Assembly (NCBI RefSeq): GCF_024295805.1
Contig: NZ_JANCLX010000003.1
Coordinates: 248,001 to 312,000, forward strand
Source of the DNA: Streptomyces cucumeris
GTDB lineage: Bacteria > Actinomycetota > Actinomycetes > Streptomycetales > Streptomycetaceae
Length of the DNA: 64,000 nucleotides
Direction: 5' to 3'
Both the position numbers and the translations under genes were made by a program. The notes under the pieces were generated by a model. That model was not told the origin of the DNA. It did no database searches and worked only from the letters and a program-made list of their open reading frames with translations. Each line of letters starts with the position of its first letter. The stretch's first letter is position 1. Of the stretch, positions 50,392 through 59,379 are shown one piece after another.

Positions 50392-50912
50392 GGCGGTACC
50401 TGATTTCGCGTACTGAGGAAGCCCGACTCGGGCTCCGCTGCCGCAGAGTAGCGCGGGGGGACCTCTCCTTCGGGGGCGTTCCTGGAATTGCTCCACAGGG
50501 CTCAAACAAGGGCACGCGACCGGCAGCAGGTAAAGCATGGGCAAAGTGCCGGGACATGGGTGCCCGGGGAACGGTCTGACCATCAGGACCACTGAGCACG
50601 GCCCGACGCACCGTATCCACACCGCCCCCACCTGCGAAGAGGAAGCCACATGCCCCTCGACCTTCCCTGACGGTTCCCTTCGGAAGGCGATTTCCCGGAC
50701 CCCGGCACATCTCACGATCCCGGTGTGCCGTTACGCGATACGCGGCGTCGTCACAAAGGCACGCGACAGCACCACGCCCGCCTTTCCGCTCATCCTCATC
50801 CGAACCGGCCGACGCGAGCCGGAGCGCTGATTCATCCCTGCCCGCGTAACGGGACTCTGCCGTGTCGGCATGCCCTATACGGCCAGGGGGTGGATACGAC
50901 CGGAGGTCACCG
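50392..50912. other. Intergenic region between lectin sigma gene and small-protein operon
   Basis: About 520 bases without a supported gene. It contains divergent promoters; on the minus strand GGAAC (50482-50478) is 15 nt from GTC (50462-50460), loosely like an ECF promoter for the sigma gene, but no equivalent was found before its paralogues. CGGAGG before 50913 is the next gene's ribosome site. Confidence 0.4.
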
Positions 50913-51209
50913 ATGTCCCAGCAGAGACCCGTTGTTCATCGGCCGATGGACGAGGAACCCGCTCAGTCCCGCGTTCCGGATGCCGTCGACGCGAGCGACG
51001 ACCCCCGCGTCCCCGCACCGGCCATCCGGATCCTCGGCACGGCCGCGTATCTGAGAGAGGCCCGGGCCCTGAGTGCCACACCGCTTCCCGGGGACACCGC
51101 CGTCGGCCCGGCTCCCGGCCCTCCCGCACCGTCCACCCGTCCCGGCATCCTCAGAGTCTTTCCGCCGCCCCCGGCGGCCACGTTCTTCCCACCGGACGGA
51201 GCGGCATAG
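50913..51209 (+). CDS. Hypothetical Pro/Ala-rich small protein
   Basis: A 98-residue protein, start ATG 50913 with GGAGG 6 nt upstream, an excellent ribosome site. The first 40 residues are polar and acidic (MSQQRPVVHRPMDEEPAQSR), then a short helix ILGTAAYLREARALS, then a Pro/Ala/Gly-rich tail ending FPPPPAATFFPPDGAA. No signal peptide or TM. It lies 9 bases before the next gene, so the two are probably co-transcribed. I do not recognise a family; RiPP-precursor identity is possible in shape but no modifying enzymes are adjacent. Confidence 0.55.
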   Translation: MSQQRPVVHRPMDEEPAQSRVPDAVDASDDPRVPAPAIRILGTAAYLREARALSATPLPGDTAVGPAPGPPAPSTRPGILRVFPPPPAATFFPPDGAA

Positions 51210-51218
51210 GGTGAGGCC

Positions 51219-51791
51219 ATGTCGTGGCAGATGTCGACCGGCAACCCTTATGGCGCGATACCCGGTACGGGGAGCGGATCGGCGCATCCCGCGTCCGTCC
51301 AGCCGTTGCCCGGCTACCCCCTCCGGCCGCGTCCCTCCCCCGTGTCGACGGACAAGCCCGGCGGGGCCTTCCCGTATGCGGCGCCCGAGCAACCCGTCTG
51401 CCAGGTGTGCGCGGGAGCGCCCGCCGCCAGGATGGCGGTCCGGCACCACCAGGGGCTCATCGTCTTCGTGCTGTTCCGGAAACGGGCAGGCCGCTTCTGC
51501 CGGGTCTGCGGCACCGCGGTGTTCCGCCAGGGAATGACCAGGACCCTGTGGCAGGGCTGGTGGAACCCGCTGTCCGCGCTCCTCTTCAACCCCCTCACGC
51601 TCCTGCTGAACCTGCGGGTCCGCGCCACTCTCAACAGCCTGTCCAAGCCCGGGGACGACCTGTCCGGAACCAGGTTGTCCCCCGGCAAGCCCCTGCTGCG
51701 CCGTCCGATGGCACTCCTCGGACTCGTGCCCACGCTGGGTGTGCTGTGTTTTCTCGTCCTGCTCGCCGTCGACGTCGTGCGCACTTCATAA
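51219..51791 (+). CDS. Zinc-ribbon membrane protein of unknown function
   Basis: A 190-residue protein, start ATG 51219 after GTGAGG. A Pro/Gly-rich N-terminal 60 residues precede a zinc ribbon: CQVC (about 61-64) and, 30 residues on, CRVCG. A hydrophobic segment (WWNPLSALLFNPLTLLLNL) and a C-terminal TM helix (ALLGLVPTLGVLCFLVLLAV) follow. Similar Streptomyces proteins are often labelled only as toxin-antitoxin-like or hypothetical membrane proteins; I see no support for a toxin role. It sits between two other proteins of unknown function on the same strand. Confidence 0.75.
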   Translation: MSWQMSTGNPYGAIPGTGSGSAHPASVQPLPGYPLRPRPSPVSTDKPGGAFPYAAPEQPVCQVCAGAPAARMAVRHHQGLIVFVLFRKRAGRFCRVCGTAVFRQGMTRTLWQGWWNPLSALLFNPLTLLLNLRVRATLNSLSKPGDDLSGTRLSPGKPLLRRPMALLGLVPTLGVLCFLVLLAVDVVRTS

Positions 51792-51859
51792 CGCCCGCGG
51801 CCCACGAGGGATCCGGCCCCGCGGGAGACGAACCGACGTGCTCGATAGGATCGTTGCTC

Positions 51860-53095
51860 ATGGCCAGCGGGGAGAGCATCGCGAACGGTCCGGCCGGGAG
51901 CCGGACGGAGTCATCGGCACCGTGGCGCGCTCCGAGCGTGGTGGAACGCGAGCTCCACGAGGCCAGTACACAGGGCGACTGGTCCGCGTTCTTCGACGTA
52001 CTGGCCGGTGCCGACCTCTTCGTCGCCGACTCCGCGGACCGGCTCCGGTCCGCCCCCGGGACCATCCAGTGCACCCCCTACTGGTACTCCACGGTCCGGG
52101 CGAACTGCGTCCCCCTCCTCACCGAGGGCATGCTGCCCCCTCCCGGCCAGGACACCGTCTTCGAGCGCGCGAGCCTCGGCTGGCTGGCCGACACATGGCA
52201 GAACCGCGGCGACTCGTCCTGGGTGGTCATCAATCCGGGCAGCCCCTGCGAGGTGTTCTTCCCCGTCACCCGGCACCATCGCGCCCTGTGGCGCGAGCAC
52301 GTCGAGCGGGTGAACAAGGACCGCGGCCCTTCCCACCACCGCTTGCGACTCAGGGCACTCGAGGTGGGCGGAGTGACATCGGGGCCGGTGGCCCACGGTC
52401 TGGCACTGGCGGCCCTGATGATGGTCAACAACGGCGAGCTGTGGAACACCGTGGCGTACCACGGCGACGGCTACTCCGATCAGAAGAACCGCCTCGAGGA
52501 GTGGTGGGGCATCACCAGCCGCGCGGAATGGCGGCGGTCGGAGGAGCGGCTGCTCACCGCCGACATGGTCAGTGGCACCGCGGGGGACTTCGTCCTCGGT
52601 GTCCGCCGCACCCTGGCCCGGGACTTCGGCGGCCGGGTCGAGGTGACCCACTGGCGGCAGGCGGCCGAGCGCGTGGTGCGGCAGGACGCCGAGGACGATG
52701 CCGAGGCCTCGGCCCGGGTGGCGGAAGTGCGGCGGATCATCGGCCGCATCGTCCGCTACGAGGAACGGTTCCGTGCGGACGGAGTGCTGGAGAGCGAGAA
52801 GGCCATCACCTCCGTGGAGGCATGGGACCACGGCCGGGCCGCGGCCATGGCCCGCTGGGGCGTCGCGGCACGCTACTGCGACCAGCAGGAGGCCGAGCGG
52901 GCCCTCGTCCGCGCCGGCAGGGTCAGCCGGATCGCCTACCGCTCGTGGGAGGACTTCGCCGCCGCCTTCATCCTCGGCCGCTGCCTCCACTTCGACGAGG
53001 AGGAGTTCGGCCACTGGTACACCGATATGTACGAGGCGCACCGCATCCTCATGACCGATCCGAAGAGCCCCTGGAAGACCGTCCCCTGGGCCTGA
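51860..53095 (+). CDS. DUF1266 domain-containing protein
   Basis: A 411-residue soluble protein, start ATG 51860 with AGGA 9 nt upstream. The N-terminal half (about 25-160) has a SseB-like character (LHEASTQGDWSAFFDVLAGA, WVVINPGSPCEVFF). The C-terminal half fits DUF1266: WWGITSRAEWRRSEERLL near residue 210, then AWDHGRAAAMARWGVAARYC and, at the end, SWEDFAAAFILGRCLHFDEE. DUF1266 proteins occur widely in bacteria, often near polymorphic toxin or secretion loci, with no known reaction. It is the last of three same-strand genes and ends at a strong hairpin. Confidence 0.82.
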   Translation: MASGESIANGPAGSRTESSAPWRAPSVVERELHEASTQGDWSAFFDVLAGADLFVADSADRLRSAPGTIQCTPYWYSTVRANCVPLLTEGMLPPPGQDTVFERASLGWLADTWQNRGDSSWVVINPGSPCEVFFPVTRHHRALWREHVERVNKDRGPSHHRLRLRALEVGGVTSGPVAHGLALAALMMVNNGELWNTVAYHGDGYSDQKNRLEEWWGITSRAEWRRSEERLLTADMVSGTAGDFVLGVRRTLARDFGGRVEVTHWRQAAERVVRQDAEDDAEASARVAEVRRIIGRIVRYEERFRADGVLESEKAITSVEAWDHGRAAAMARWGVAARYCDQQEAERALVRAGRVSRIAYRSWEDFAAAFILGRCLHFDEEEFGHWYTDMYEAHRILMTDPKSPWKTVPWA

Positions 53096-53096
53096 C

Positions 53097-53122
53097 CGGT
53101 CACCCCCGTCGGGGGGTGACCG
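53097..53122. terminator. Bidirectional terminator, perfect 11-bp stem
   Basis: CGGTCACCCCC / GGGGGTGACCG with a 4-nt loop, starting 1 base after the DUF1266 stop and 22 bases before the convergent dehydratase stop. Confidence 0.6.
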
Positions 53123-53143
53123 ATGTGGTGTCGTCCACGTGCG

Positions 53144-54319
53144 TCAGAAGCGGGCGACGGTGTAGCGGTCCACGGCGGCCTCGTCGAGTTCGAAGCCGAG
53201 CCCGGGGCCCTGGGGCACGGTGAGCGCGCCGTCCCGGAACTCCGGGGGGTTGCGCAGGATGGCTTCCCGGATGGGGTTGGGCAGCCGGTTGTACTCATAG
53301 GTGCGCAGGTTGGGGGTGGCCGCGCACAGTTGGAGCGCGGCACACAGACTGACGCCCGAGCCGACGCCGTGCGGAGCGATGTCCACGTGGAACGCGGAGG
53401 CGAGTGCCGACAGACGGGTTGCCTCGGTGATCCCGCCACTGCGGGCGACGTTGGGCATGAAGACGTCGATGGCCCGGTGGGTGAGGGAGTCGCGCAGGTC
53501 GAAGCGGGTGAAGTGGGTTTCGCCATTGACGAGGGTCAGCCCGGTGCGGCGTCGCAGCTCGGCCAGGTTGGCGAGGTCGTCGACCTGGAGCGGTTCCTCG
53601 TACCAGGAGATGTCCAGGTCGCGCAGGACCGCGCCGACCCGGGTCGCCTCATCCAGGTCATAGGCGCAGTTGGCGTCGGTGAGCAGGGTGATGCCGTCGC
53701 CGACCGCTTCCCGGACCGCGGTCAGATGGGCGCGGTCGGTCCGCACACCGCGTCCGATCTTGACCTTGAGGGCGGTGAATCCGGACTCCACGAAGCCCAT
53801 CGCCTGCCGGGCGGAGTCGGCGGGGTCGGCGTGCAGGGCGACGGGGCTCGCGTAGCAGGACACCCGTTCGCGGACGGGTCCGCCGAGCAGGCGGTGGACG
53901 GGCTGCCCGGCCACCTTCCCGCGCAGGTCCCACAGGGCGAGGTCGATCCCGGCGAGGGCCTCGAGGTAGAACCCGCGGTTGTGTCCGCCCGCGGCCTGGC
54001 CCCGGTAGAGACGTTCCCAGACGGCGGTGGTGGCCATACCGTCCTGGCCGACCAGCAGGGGGGCCAGCACCTCGGCCACCACGGTCGCGGTGACCTCGGG
54101 CGACGGCAGTCCGTACGCCTCCCCGACACCGACCCGGCCGTCCTCCGCGTGAACCTTGACCAGGGTCGCGTACTGACCGCGCCGGGGCAGCACCAGGTGG
54201 CTGGAGGCGGGGTACTTCAGCCAGTCCGGTACGTCGTCGGGCGAGTCGTAGAGGTCCTCGAAACGGGCGGCGAGCGCCAGGGCCTCGACCTTGGTGATGC
54301 GCAGGGGCGTTGTGCTCAA
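53144..54319 (-). CDS. Enolase-superfamily sugar-acid dehydratase (mandelate racemase group)
   Basis: A 391-residue enzyme, probably starting at TTG 54319 with GGAGAG 5 nt upstream; no ATG/GTG fits the conserved N-terminus. The N-terminal capping domain is followed by the barrel with the base pair typical of the mandelate racemase group: KVK (Lys185, Lys187), metal ligands Asp215 (TDANCAYD), Glu241 (YEEP) and Glu267 (NGETHF), and His317 in APHG. It abstracts the proton alpha to a carboxylate and dehydrates an aldonate to a 2-keto-3-deoxy acid. With a lactonase, KDG-type kinase and KDPG-type aldolase nearby, galactonate-, fuconate- or arabinonate-type substrates fit; the exact one is unresolved. 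Confidence 0.87.
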   Translation of the reverse strand: MSTTPLRITKVEALALAARFEDLYDSPDDVPDWLKYPASSHLVLPRRGQYATLVKVHAEDGRVGVGEAYGLPSPEVTATVVAEVLAPLLVGQDGMATTAVWERLYRGQAAGGHNRGFYLEALAGIDLALWDLRGKVAGQPVHRLLGGPVRERVSCYASPVALHADPADSARQAMGFVESGFTALKVKIGRGVRTDRAHLTAVREAVGDGITLLTDANCAYDLDEATRVGAVLRDLDISWYEEPLQVDDLANLAELRRRTGLTLVNGETHFTRFDLRDSLTHRAIDVFMPNVARSGGITEATRLSALASAFHVDIAPHGVGSGVSLCAALQLCAATPNLRTYEYNRLPNPIREAILRNPPEFRDGALTVPQGPGLGFELDEAAVDRYTVARF

Positions 54320-54425
54320 CGGTTCTCTCCACTCGGTTGGTGGCCGTCCGGTCCACCGGGTGGCGGGCGGACCGGACGGCGTGCCCGGCCCACCGGGTGG
54401 CGGGTGGTCCGGGCGATGGGGCCGG

Positions 54426-55757
54426 TCAGGTGCGGATGGCTCCGAGCTCATCCGTTGTCTGACCGGCGGTCTCACGTCCGGCGTAGACGGCGATCAGCGT
54501 CACCAGACAGCCGGCGATGGCGTAGAGGGCGACCGGTACGAACGAACCGCTGGCGGCCACCAGGGCGGTGCCGATGAAGGGCGCGGTGCCACCGAAGAGG
54601 GCGCCGCCGAATTCACGGCCCGTGCTCACCCCGCTGAACCGGACCCGCGCGTCGAACTGCTCGGCCACCAGGGCCGCCTGGGGGCCGAACACCATGTCCT
54701 TGCAGACCGGGATGGCCAGCACCATGGCGAGGAAGACCAGCGGTGTGCTCCCGCTGTCCAGCAGCCAGAAGAAGGGGAAGGCATAGGCGACGGTGCAGAC
54801 CAGCCCGATGGTGACCATGGTGCGCCGGCCGATCCGGTCCGACAGCCAGCCCCAGAACGGGATCGCGGCGATCTCCAGGGCCGAGGCCAGCGTGACCGCC
54901 CACAGCATCGTCGACTTGGGTATGTCCAGGGTGCCGGTGGCGTAGGAGATGCCGAACGCCTGGATGAGATAGCCCCAGATGAAGCCGGACACGGTGATGC
55001 CCATGGTGCGCAGCACCGCGCCGGGCTGCTCCTTCAGCGTGACCAGCAGCGGGAAGCGCACGGTCTCACCGCGGTCCTCCATCTCGGCGAAGACCGGGGT
55101 CTCCTTGATGCCGCGCCGGACCAGCACACCGAACAGCACCAGCAGGGCGCTGGCCAGGAACGGCAGTCGCCAGCCCCAGGAGTTGAACGCGCTCTCGGGC
55201 ATCATGCTGACCAGTGCGAACACCCCGGTGGCCAGCAGGAACCCGGCGCCGGTGCCCATCGCGGGCACGGCGCCGAAGAGCCCTCGGCGGCCCGGTGGCG
55301 CGTTCTCCACGGTCAGCAGGGTGGCGCCGGCGAACTCACCTCCCACCGCGATGCCCTGGAAGATCCTCAGCGTGACCAGCAGAATGGGTGCCCACACACC
55401 GGCGGTGGCGTGCGTGGGCAGGACACCGATCAGCGTGGTCGTCAGGCCCATGCCCAGCATGGTGATCAGCAGGACCTGCTTGCGCCCGATCCGGTCGCCC
55501 AGATGACCGAAGATCACGCCGCCGATGGGCCGGGCGGCGAAACCGACACCGAAAGTGGCGAACGACGCCAGGGTGCCGCCGACCGAGGACGAGCCGAAGA
55601 ACAGCGGACCGAAGATCAGCGCGGACGCCAGGCCGTAGAGGTTGAAGTCGTACCACTCCAGCGCGGTGCCCATGGTGCTGGCCACCATGGTCCGCCGGTC
55701 GGTCCGGACGGGTTGTGTGGCGACGGCGCCGCCGTCGGCCACGGACACACCGGTCAT
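54426..55757 (-). CDS. MHS-family MFS transporter (sugar-acid/metabolite:H+ symporter)
   Basis: A 443-residue carrier of the metabolite:H+ symporter group: GTALEWYDFNLYGLASALIF in TM1 and GHLGDRIGRKQVLL (motif A), with a long central loop and C-terminal SDRIGRRTMVTIGL. This family imports alpha-ketoglutarate, shikimate, citrate and aromatic or sugar acids. It is the first gene after an operator (55803-55821) and lies 106 bases upstream of the dehydratase on the same strand, so the two form an operon that imports and dehydrates one sugar acid. Confidence 0.9.
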   Translation of the reverse strand: MTGVSVADGGAVATQPVRTDRRTMVASTMGTALEWYDFNLYGLASALIFGPLFFGSSSVGGTLASFATFGVGFAARPIGGVIFGHLGDRIGRKQVLLITMLGMGLTTTLIGVLPTHATAGVWAPILLVTLRIFQGIAVGGEFAGATLLTVENAPPGRRGLFGAVPAMGTGAGFLLATGVFALVSMMPESAFNSWGWRLPFLASALLVLFGVLVRRGIKETPVFAEMEDRGETVRFPLLVTLKEQPGAVLRTMGITVSGFIWGYLIQAFGISYATGTLDIPKSTMLWAVTLASALEIAAIPFWGWLSDRIGRRTMVTIGLVCTVAYAFPFFWLLDSGSTPLVFLAMVLAIPVCKDMVFGPQAALVAEQFDARVRFSGVSTGREFGGALFGGTAPFIGTALVAASGSFVPVALYAIAGCLVTLIAVYAGRETAGQTTDELGAIRT

Positions 55758-55802
55758 GGAAGTACCTCACCAGATCGCTCGGGGGGATGAAAGGTGGGCG
55801 TT

Positions 55803-55821
55803 AACGTATGCGATATACGAT
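55803..55821. promoter_or_regulatory. GntR operator upstream of the transporter/dehydratase operon
   Basis: AACGTATGCGAT (55803-55814) and GCGATATACGAT (55810-55821) overlap, the first matching the palindrome ATCGTATACGAT at 10 of 12 positions and the second having a perfect right half. The 12-mer CGTATGCGATAT here is the exact reverse complement of a stretch before the GntR gene. Confidence 0.6.
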
Positions 55822-55889
55822 CCAACCCGCCAGAGTTCTGCACCAAGTCGTCGCCAACTCCCTCTACGTGCCGGTCATATCGCACTGTG

Positions 55890-56861
55890 TCACGACAACT
55901 GGGTCCGGGTGACGCCTCCGTGGAGCCGGAAGGGATACGCGGGCCGAGCCGTCGTACGGCAGGGCCGGGACAGGACCGCTCCGGCCAGCGGGTCGGGCCG
56001 TTCCAGCCGGTGGCGGGCCGTGGTCACGAACATCCGCCCGCCACCGAAGGCCACACTCGTCACCTGTGGGGTCGGCACGTCGACCACCTGGACCGGCCGG
56101 CCGTCGGGGGCGAACGAACGCACCTGCCCCGCACCCCAGACGGCCACCCACAGCAGGCCGTCGTCGTCCACGGCCATACCGTCGGGCCGCCCGGTACCCG
56201 GCGGGAACACCGTCAGCGTCTCCGGCGCGCCCAGTTCGCCGGTGACGGGATCCACGGGATGGCGCACCACGGTCCCGTGGGCGCTGTCGGCCAGGTACAT
56301 GGCCGTTCCGCAGGGAGTGAACGCCGGGCCGTTCGGTACCGCGAGGCCGCTCAGCACACGGTGTACGGAACCGTCGGTGTCCACCCGGTACAGCGAGCCC
56401 GCACCGGGCGCGCCGTCGGCCGCCATGCTGCCCGCCCAGAACCGCCCCGAGGGGTCGCAAACCCCGTCGTTCATCCGCATCGGCACCGTGGCGCCCGCCT
56501 CCGGGCGGGCCAGCCATCTCGGCCGCCGGCCGGGGGCCACCAGGGCGACTCCCGTACCGGCAGCAGCGATCCACACGGGTGGAGCGTGCGGTGCGGCCGC
56601 CACCGGTGCCACCGCACCGAGCGGCATCCCGAGGCCGAGCAGCCGTGGCGGCAGCTCGGTTTCCACGGCCCCGCACCGGTACAGATCGCCCGCGAGCAGA
56701 TCGACGAACAGCAGCCGGCCCTCGTACCAGCGCGCGCCCTCGGCGAGATGGTGGCGCCCCCGGGCCGCCGGACGCCAGCCCGCGGGAGCCCCGTTGGCCG
56801 GTCTCCGGTGGCCATGTGCGGGGCCGTGCGGGTGCCCGTGGATGCCCTCCTCTCCGGTCAC
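55890..56861 (-). CDS. SMP-30/gluconolactonase family sugar lactonase
   Basis: A 323-residue six-bladed propeller hydrolase that opens aldonolactones. The metal ligands of the family are visible: Glu41 in LAEGARW, Asn in RMNDGVCDPSGRFW, Asn in VPNGPAF and Asp in RPDGMAVDDDG. It starts at GTG 56861, overlapping the kinase stop by 4 nt (GTGA), so it is translated in a coupled manner as the last gene of an aldolase-kinase-lactonase operon. A His/Gly-rich N-terminal 35 residues are extra to the family and may be disordered. It would convert the lactone made by the SDR into the acid for the dehydratase. Confidence 0.88.
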   Translation of the reverse strand: MTGEEGIHGHPHGPAHGHRRPANGAPAGWRPAARGRHHLAEGARWYEGRLLFVDLLAGDLYRCGAVETELPPRLLGLGMPLGAVAPVAAAPHAPPVWIAAAGTGVALVAPGRRPRWLARPEAGATVPMRMNDGVCDPSGRFWAGSMAADGAPGAGSLYRVDTDGSVHRVLSGLAVPNGPAFTPCGTAMYLADSAHGTVVRHPVDPVTGELGAPETLTVFPPGTGRPDGMAVDDDGLLWVAVWGAGQVRSFAPDGRPVQVVDVPTPQVTSVAFGGGRMFVTTARHRLERPDPLAGAVLSRPCRTTARPAYPFRLHGGVTRTQLS

Positions 56862-57811
56862 CGCAGTGTGCTTCCCGGATCGGCGCGCAGCAGATCGATC
56901 TCATGCCGCGCGGGCAGCCCTTCCCAGTCGCCGCGCGAGGCCACCGCGAACGCCCCGGTGTACACCGCCCGGTCCAGCCGGGCCTCCAGTGGTTCACCGT
57001 CCAGGACGGCGGACAGATATCCGGCGACGAAACCGTCGCCCGCCCCGACCGTGTCCCGGACCGGTACCGCCACCGCGGGCAGCGACACCGCCCGTCCGGG
57101 GGCGAACGCGGCGGCGCCCGCGGCGCCACGTTTGACCACGACCTCCCGCACCCCCTGGTCCAGCAGCGCCGTGACGCGTTCGCCCTCGGTGGCCGCCGAT
57201 GCCGGGGCCGCGAGAGGGAGTTCGTCATCGGACGCCACGAGGATGTCGACATGGGGCATGAGCGGGCGCAGCACCTCGGCCGCGGCCCCACGGGACCACA
57301 GCCGTGACCGGTGGTTGACGTCGAGGCACACCAGCGCACCCGCCTCCGACGCCCGGCGGGCGGCGGACTCCACGGCATGCCGGGGGCCCTCGCCGAGCGC
57401 GGCGGTCACACCGGTGAGGTGGACGATCCGGGCACCCGTGGCGAGCGCGACCTCCAGGTCACGGATGGTCAGCAGCGAACCCGCCGAGCCCGTACGGTAG
57501 TAGCTCACCCGTACCAGGTCGGCCACTCTCGGCTCGAACACCACCAGACCGGTCGGCCCCCTGTCGGTCACCCCGGAGTAGGAGATGTCCACCCCCTCGG
57601 CCCGGAGGGTGCGCCGCACCAGACGGCCGAACTCATCCGCCCCGGTCAACCCGGCCCAGCAGACCCGGTGTCCGAGCCGGGCCAGGCCGATGGCGACGTT
57701 GGACTCGGCGCCCGCCACGGACAGCTTCAGGGGTCCGCCGAGGAAGAGCGGGTCGTCGGCGCGCAGTGCCGCCATCGTCTCCCCGAAGGCCAGCACATCG
57801 GGGGTCATCAC
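56858..57811 (-). CDS. PfkB-family 2-keto-3-deoxy-sugar-acid kinase
   Basis: A 317-residue ribokinase-fold kinase. AGAESNVAIGLARLG (about 33-47) is the substrate-binding motif and DTVGAGDGFVAGYL (about 253-266) is the PfkB signature with the catalytic Asp. The pattern VSYYRTGSAGSLL is typical of KDG kinases, which phosphorylate 2-keto-3-deoxygluconate or -galactonate. Start and stop both overlap neighbours (4 nt with the aldolase gene, 4 nt with the lactonase gene). It supplies the aldolase with the phosphorylated acid. Confidence 0.9.
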   Translation of the reverse strand: MMTPDVLAFGETMAALRADDPLFLGGPLKLSVAGAESNVAIGLARLGHRVCWAGLTGADEFGRLVRRTLRAEGVDISYSGVTDRGPTGLVVFEPRVADLVRVSYYRTGSAGSLLTIRDLEVALATGARIVHLTGVTAALGEGPRHAVESAARRASEAGALVCLDVNHRSRLWSRGAAAEVLRPLMPHVDILVASDDELPLAAPASAATEGERVTALLDQGVREVVVKRGAAGAAAFAPGRAVSLPAVAVPVRDTVGAGDGFVAGYLSAVLDGEPLEARLDRAVYTGAFAVASRGDWEGLPARHEIDLLRADPGSTLR

Positions 57812-58446
57812 ACCGCCCCGAGGATCTCGTTGCGGAACCGGTCCACACGGCCGGCGAGGGCACCGAGGTGCCCCGGGCCGTCGGCGGCGACGCCGATCAG
57901 CGGGCTCCCCACGCCCACGGCCGCCGCCCCGGCGGCCAGGTACGACCGCGCGGCGGCCGCGTCGACACCACCGACCGGCACGAACGGGACATCGGGAAAG
58001 GGAGCGCGCAGCGCCCTGAGATAGTCGGCGCCACCCAGGCTCGCCGGGAACAGCTTGACCGCGGCCGCCCCCTCGCGCACGGCCGCCGCGACCTCGGTCG
58101 GGGTGAGCGCGCCCGCCAGCACGGGCAGTCCGCGCTCCCGGCAGGCGGCAACCGCGCTGGTCACACCGGGTGTCACGGCGAAGGCCGCACCCGCGTCGAG
58201 GGCCTGGTCGGCATCGTTCTCCGTGAGCACCGTGCCCGCGCCGAGCAGGGACCGGGGGCCGAGTTCGGTCCGGGCGCGGGCGATGACACCCAGGGCGTCG
58301 GCCCCGGAGAGCGACACCTCGACGGCACCGACGCCGTGCCGGAAGAGGGTGAGCACCGTGTCCAGGGCCGCGCAGGGATCGCCGCCCCGGACGATGGCGA
58401 GCAGACGCTGGGCGCGCAGGGCGACGACGAAGTCGTCGGGGGTCAT
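57808..58446 (-). CDS. 2-dehydro-3-deoxy-phosphogluconate/galactonate aldolase
   Basis: A 212-residue class I aldolase of the Eda/DgoA family. Glu43 in VEVSLS is the general acid/base and the Lys in AAVKLFPASLGG forms the Schiff base. LGAGTVLTENDADQALDAGA and VGVGSPL are family landmarks. It cleaves KDPG or KDPGal to pyruvate and glyceraldehyde 3-phosphate. Start ATG 58446 has GGAGG 5 nt upstream and the operon operator (58479-58490) lies just before. It is the first gene of the aldolase-kinase-lactonase operon. Confidence 0.92.
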   Translation of the reverse strand: MTPDDFVVALRAQRLLAIVRGGDPCAALDTVLTLFRHGVGAVEVSLSGADALGVIARARTELGPRSLLGAGTVLTENDADQALDAGAAFAVTPGVTSAVAACRERGLPVLAGALTPTEVAAAVREGAAAVKLFPASLGGADYLRALRAPFPDVPFVPVGGVDAAAARSYLAAGAAAVGVGSPLIGVAADGPGHLGALAGRVDRFRNEILGAV

Positions 58447-58478
58447 GGGAGCCTCCGAGGATTGCCGAAATTTAGTAG

Positions 58479-58490
58479 ATCGTATACCTT
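58479..58490. promoter_or_regulatory. GntR operator in the aldolase/SDR divergent promoter
   Basis: ATCGTATACCTT matches ATCGTATACGAT at 10 of 12 positions, in the 133-base spacer between the divergent aldolase and SDR genes. Confidence 0.55.
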
Positions 58491-58579
58491 CTGTAAACGG
58501 CGCCGGAGAGTCCCTTTCCGCCACACCCGCCCCCGCGGGGCCGACTCCGGCCCCCGCCCGCCACCGAGGAAGTGCCGCC

Positions 58580-59353
58580 ATGACTCGAACCGCCCTGGTC
58601 ACCGGAGCCGCGGGCGGTATCGGCCGGGCCGTGGCCACCCGCTTCCTCGCCGACGGACTACGGGTGGCGGGCGTGGACCTGACCGACCCGGAACTGCCGG
58701 ACGCCACCTACCACCGCGCCGATGTGACACACGCCGACGAGGTGGCCCGCGCCGTCCGGGACGCCGTCGCCGCACACGGGTCGATCGACGTCCTGGTGGC
58801 CTGCGCGGGAGTGACCACCGGCGGCCCGTTGCACCGCACGACCGAAGAGGACTGGGACGCGGTGCTGCGGGCCAATCTCACCTCGGCGTTCCTGTGTGTG
58901 CGCGAAGTGCTGCCCGGGATGATCACCGCTGGTACGGGCGCGGTCGTGACCATCGGTTCCGTACTGCACCGCACGGCCGCCCCCGGACTGCCCGCCTACG
59001 CCGCGGCCAAGGGGGCGCTCGCGGCACTCGGCCGCCAACTGGCCGTCGACTACGGCCGCTACGGCATCTCCTTCGTCACCGTCTCACCCGGCTGGGTGCG
59101 CACCCCGGCCACCGAATCCCGCCTCGACGGCGATGCGGACCTCGGCCGGCTGCGCGAGAGCAACCCCTCGAGGCTGCTGATCGCCCCCGACCAGGTCGCC
59201 GCGGCGGTCGCGTTCGCCGCCTCACCCGAAGCGGTGCTGCTCAACGGCGAGGAACTGGTGCTGGATGCGGGCGCGTCCGCCGTCAGCCCCGCGAGTCTGC
59301 TCCGGGACGGCCACCGGCGGCGTATGGGCCTGCCCCCGCTCGGTGGCGCATGA
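58580..59353 (+). CDS. Short-chain dehydrogenase (probable sugar 1-dehydrogenase)
   Basis: A 257-residue classical SDR. The cofactor motif is TGAAGGIG (8-15), followed by Asp37-type acidic residue in GVDLTDPE that favours NAD over NADP, NNAG-equivalent CAGVTTGG, catalytic Ser in TIGSVLH and YxxxK in YAAAKGA. The C-terminal tail is longer than usual (RDGHRRRMGLPPLGGA). Start ATG 58580 has GAGGAA 8 nt upstream. In this cluster it would oxidise an aldose to its lactone; it could also be a 3-oxoacyl reductase-like enzyme. It is divergent from the aldolase operon and directly precedes the GntR gene. Confidence 0.87.
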   Translation: MTRTALVTGAAGGIGRAVATRFLADGLRVAGVDLTDPELPDATYHRADVTHADEVARAVRDAVAAHGSIDVLVACAGVTTGGPLHRTTEEDWDAVLRANLTSAFLCVREVLPGMITAGTGAVVTIGSVLHRTAAPGLPAYAAAKGALAALGRQLAVDYGRYGISFVTVSPGWVRTPATESRLDGDADLGRLRESNPSRLLIAPDQVAAAVAFAASPEAVLLNGEELVLDAGASAVSPASLLRDGHRRRMGLPPLGGA

Positions 59354-59379
59354 GTCCGCCGCCCCCGGACCACCGCCCA

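Noticed and set aside
50460..50482. ECF-type promoter GGAAC-N15-GTC before the 49033 sigma gene
   Set aside because: Spacing is near the ECF range, but no equivalent lies before the two paralogous sigma genes, so an autoregulated motif is not supported.
51219..51791. Toxin of a toxin-antitoxin pair
   Set aside because: Only a zinc ribbon and membrane helices are visible; the name used for some relatives is not backed by any motif here.
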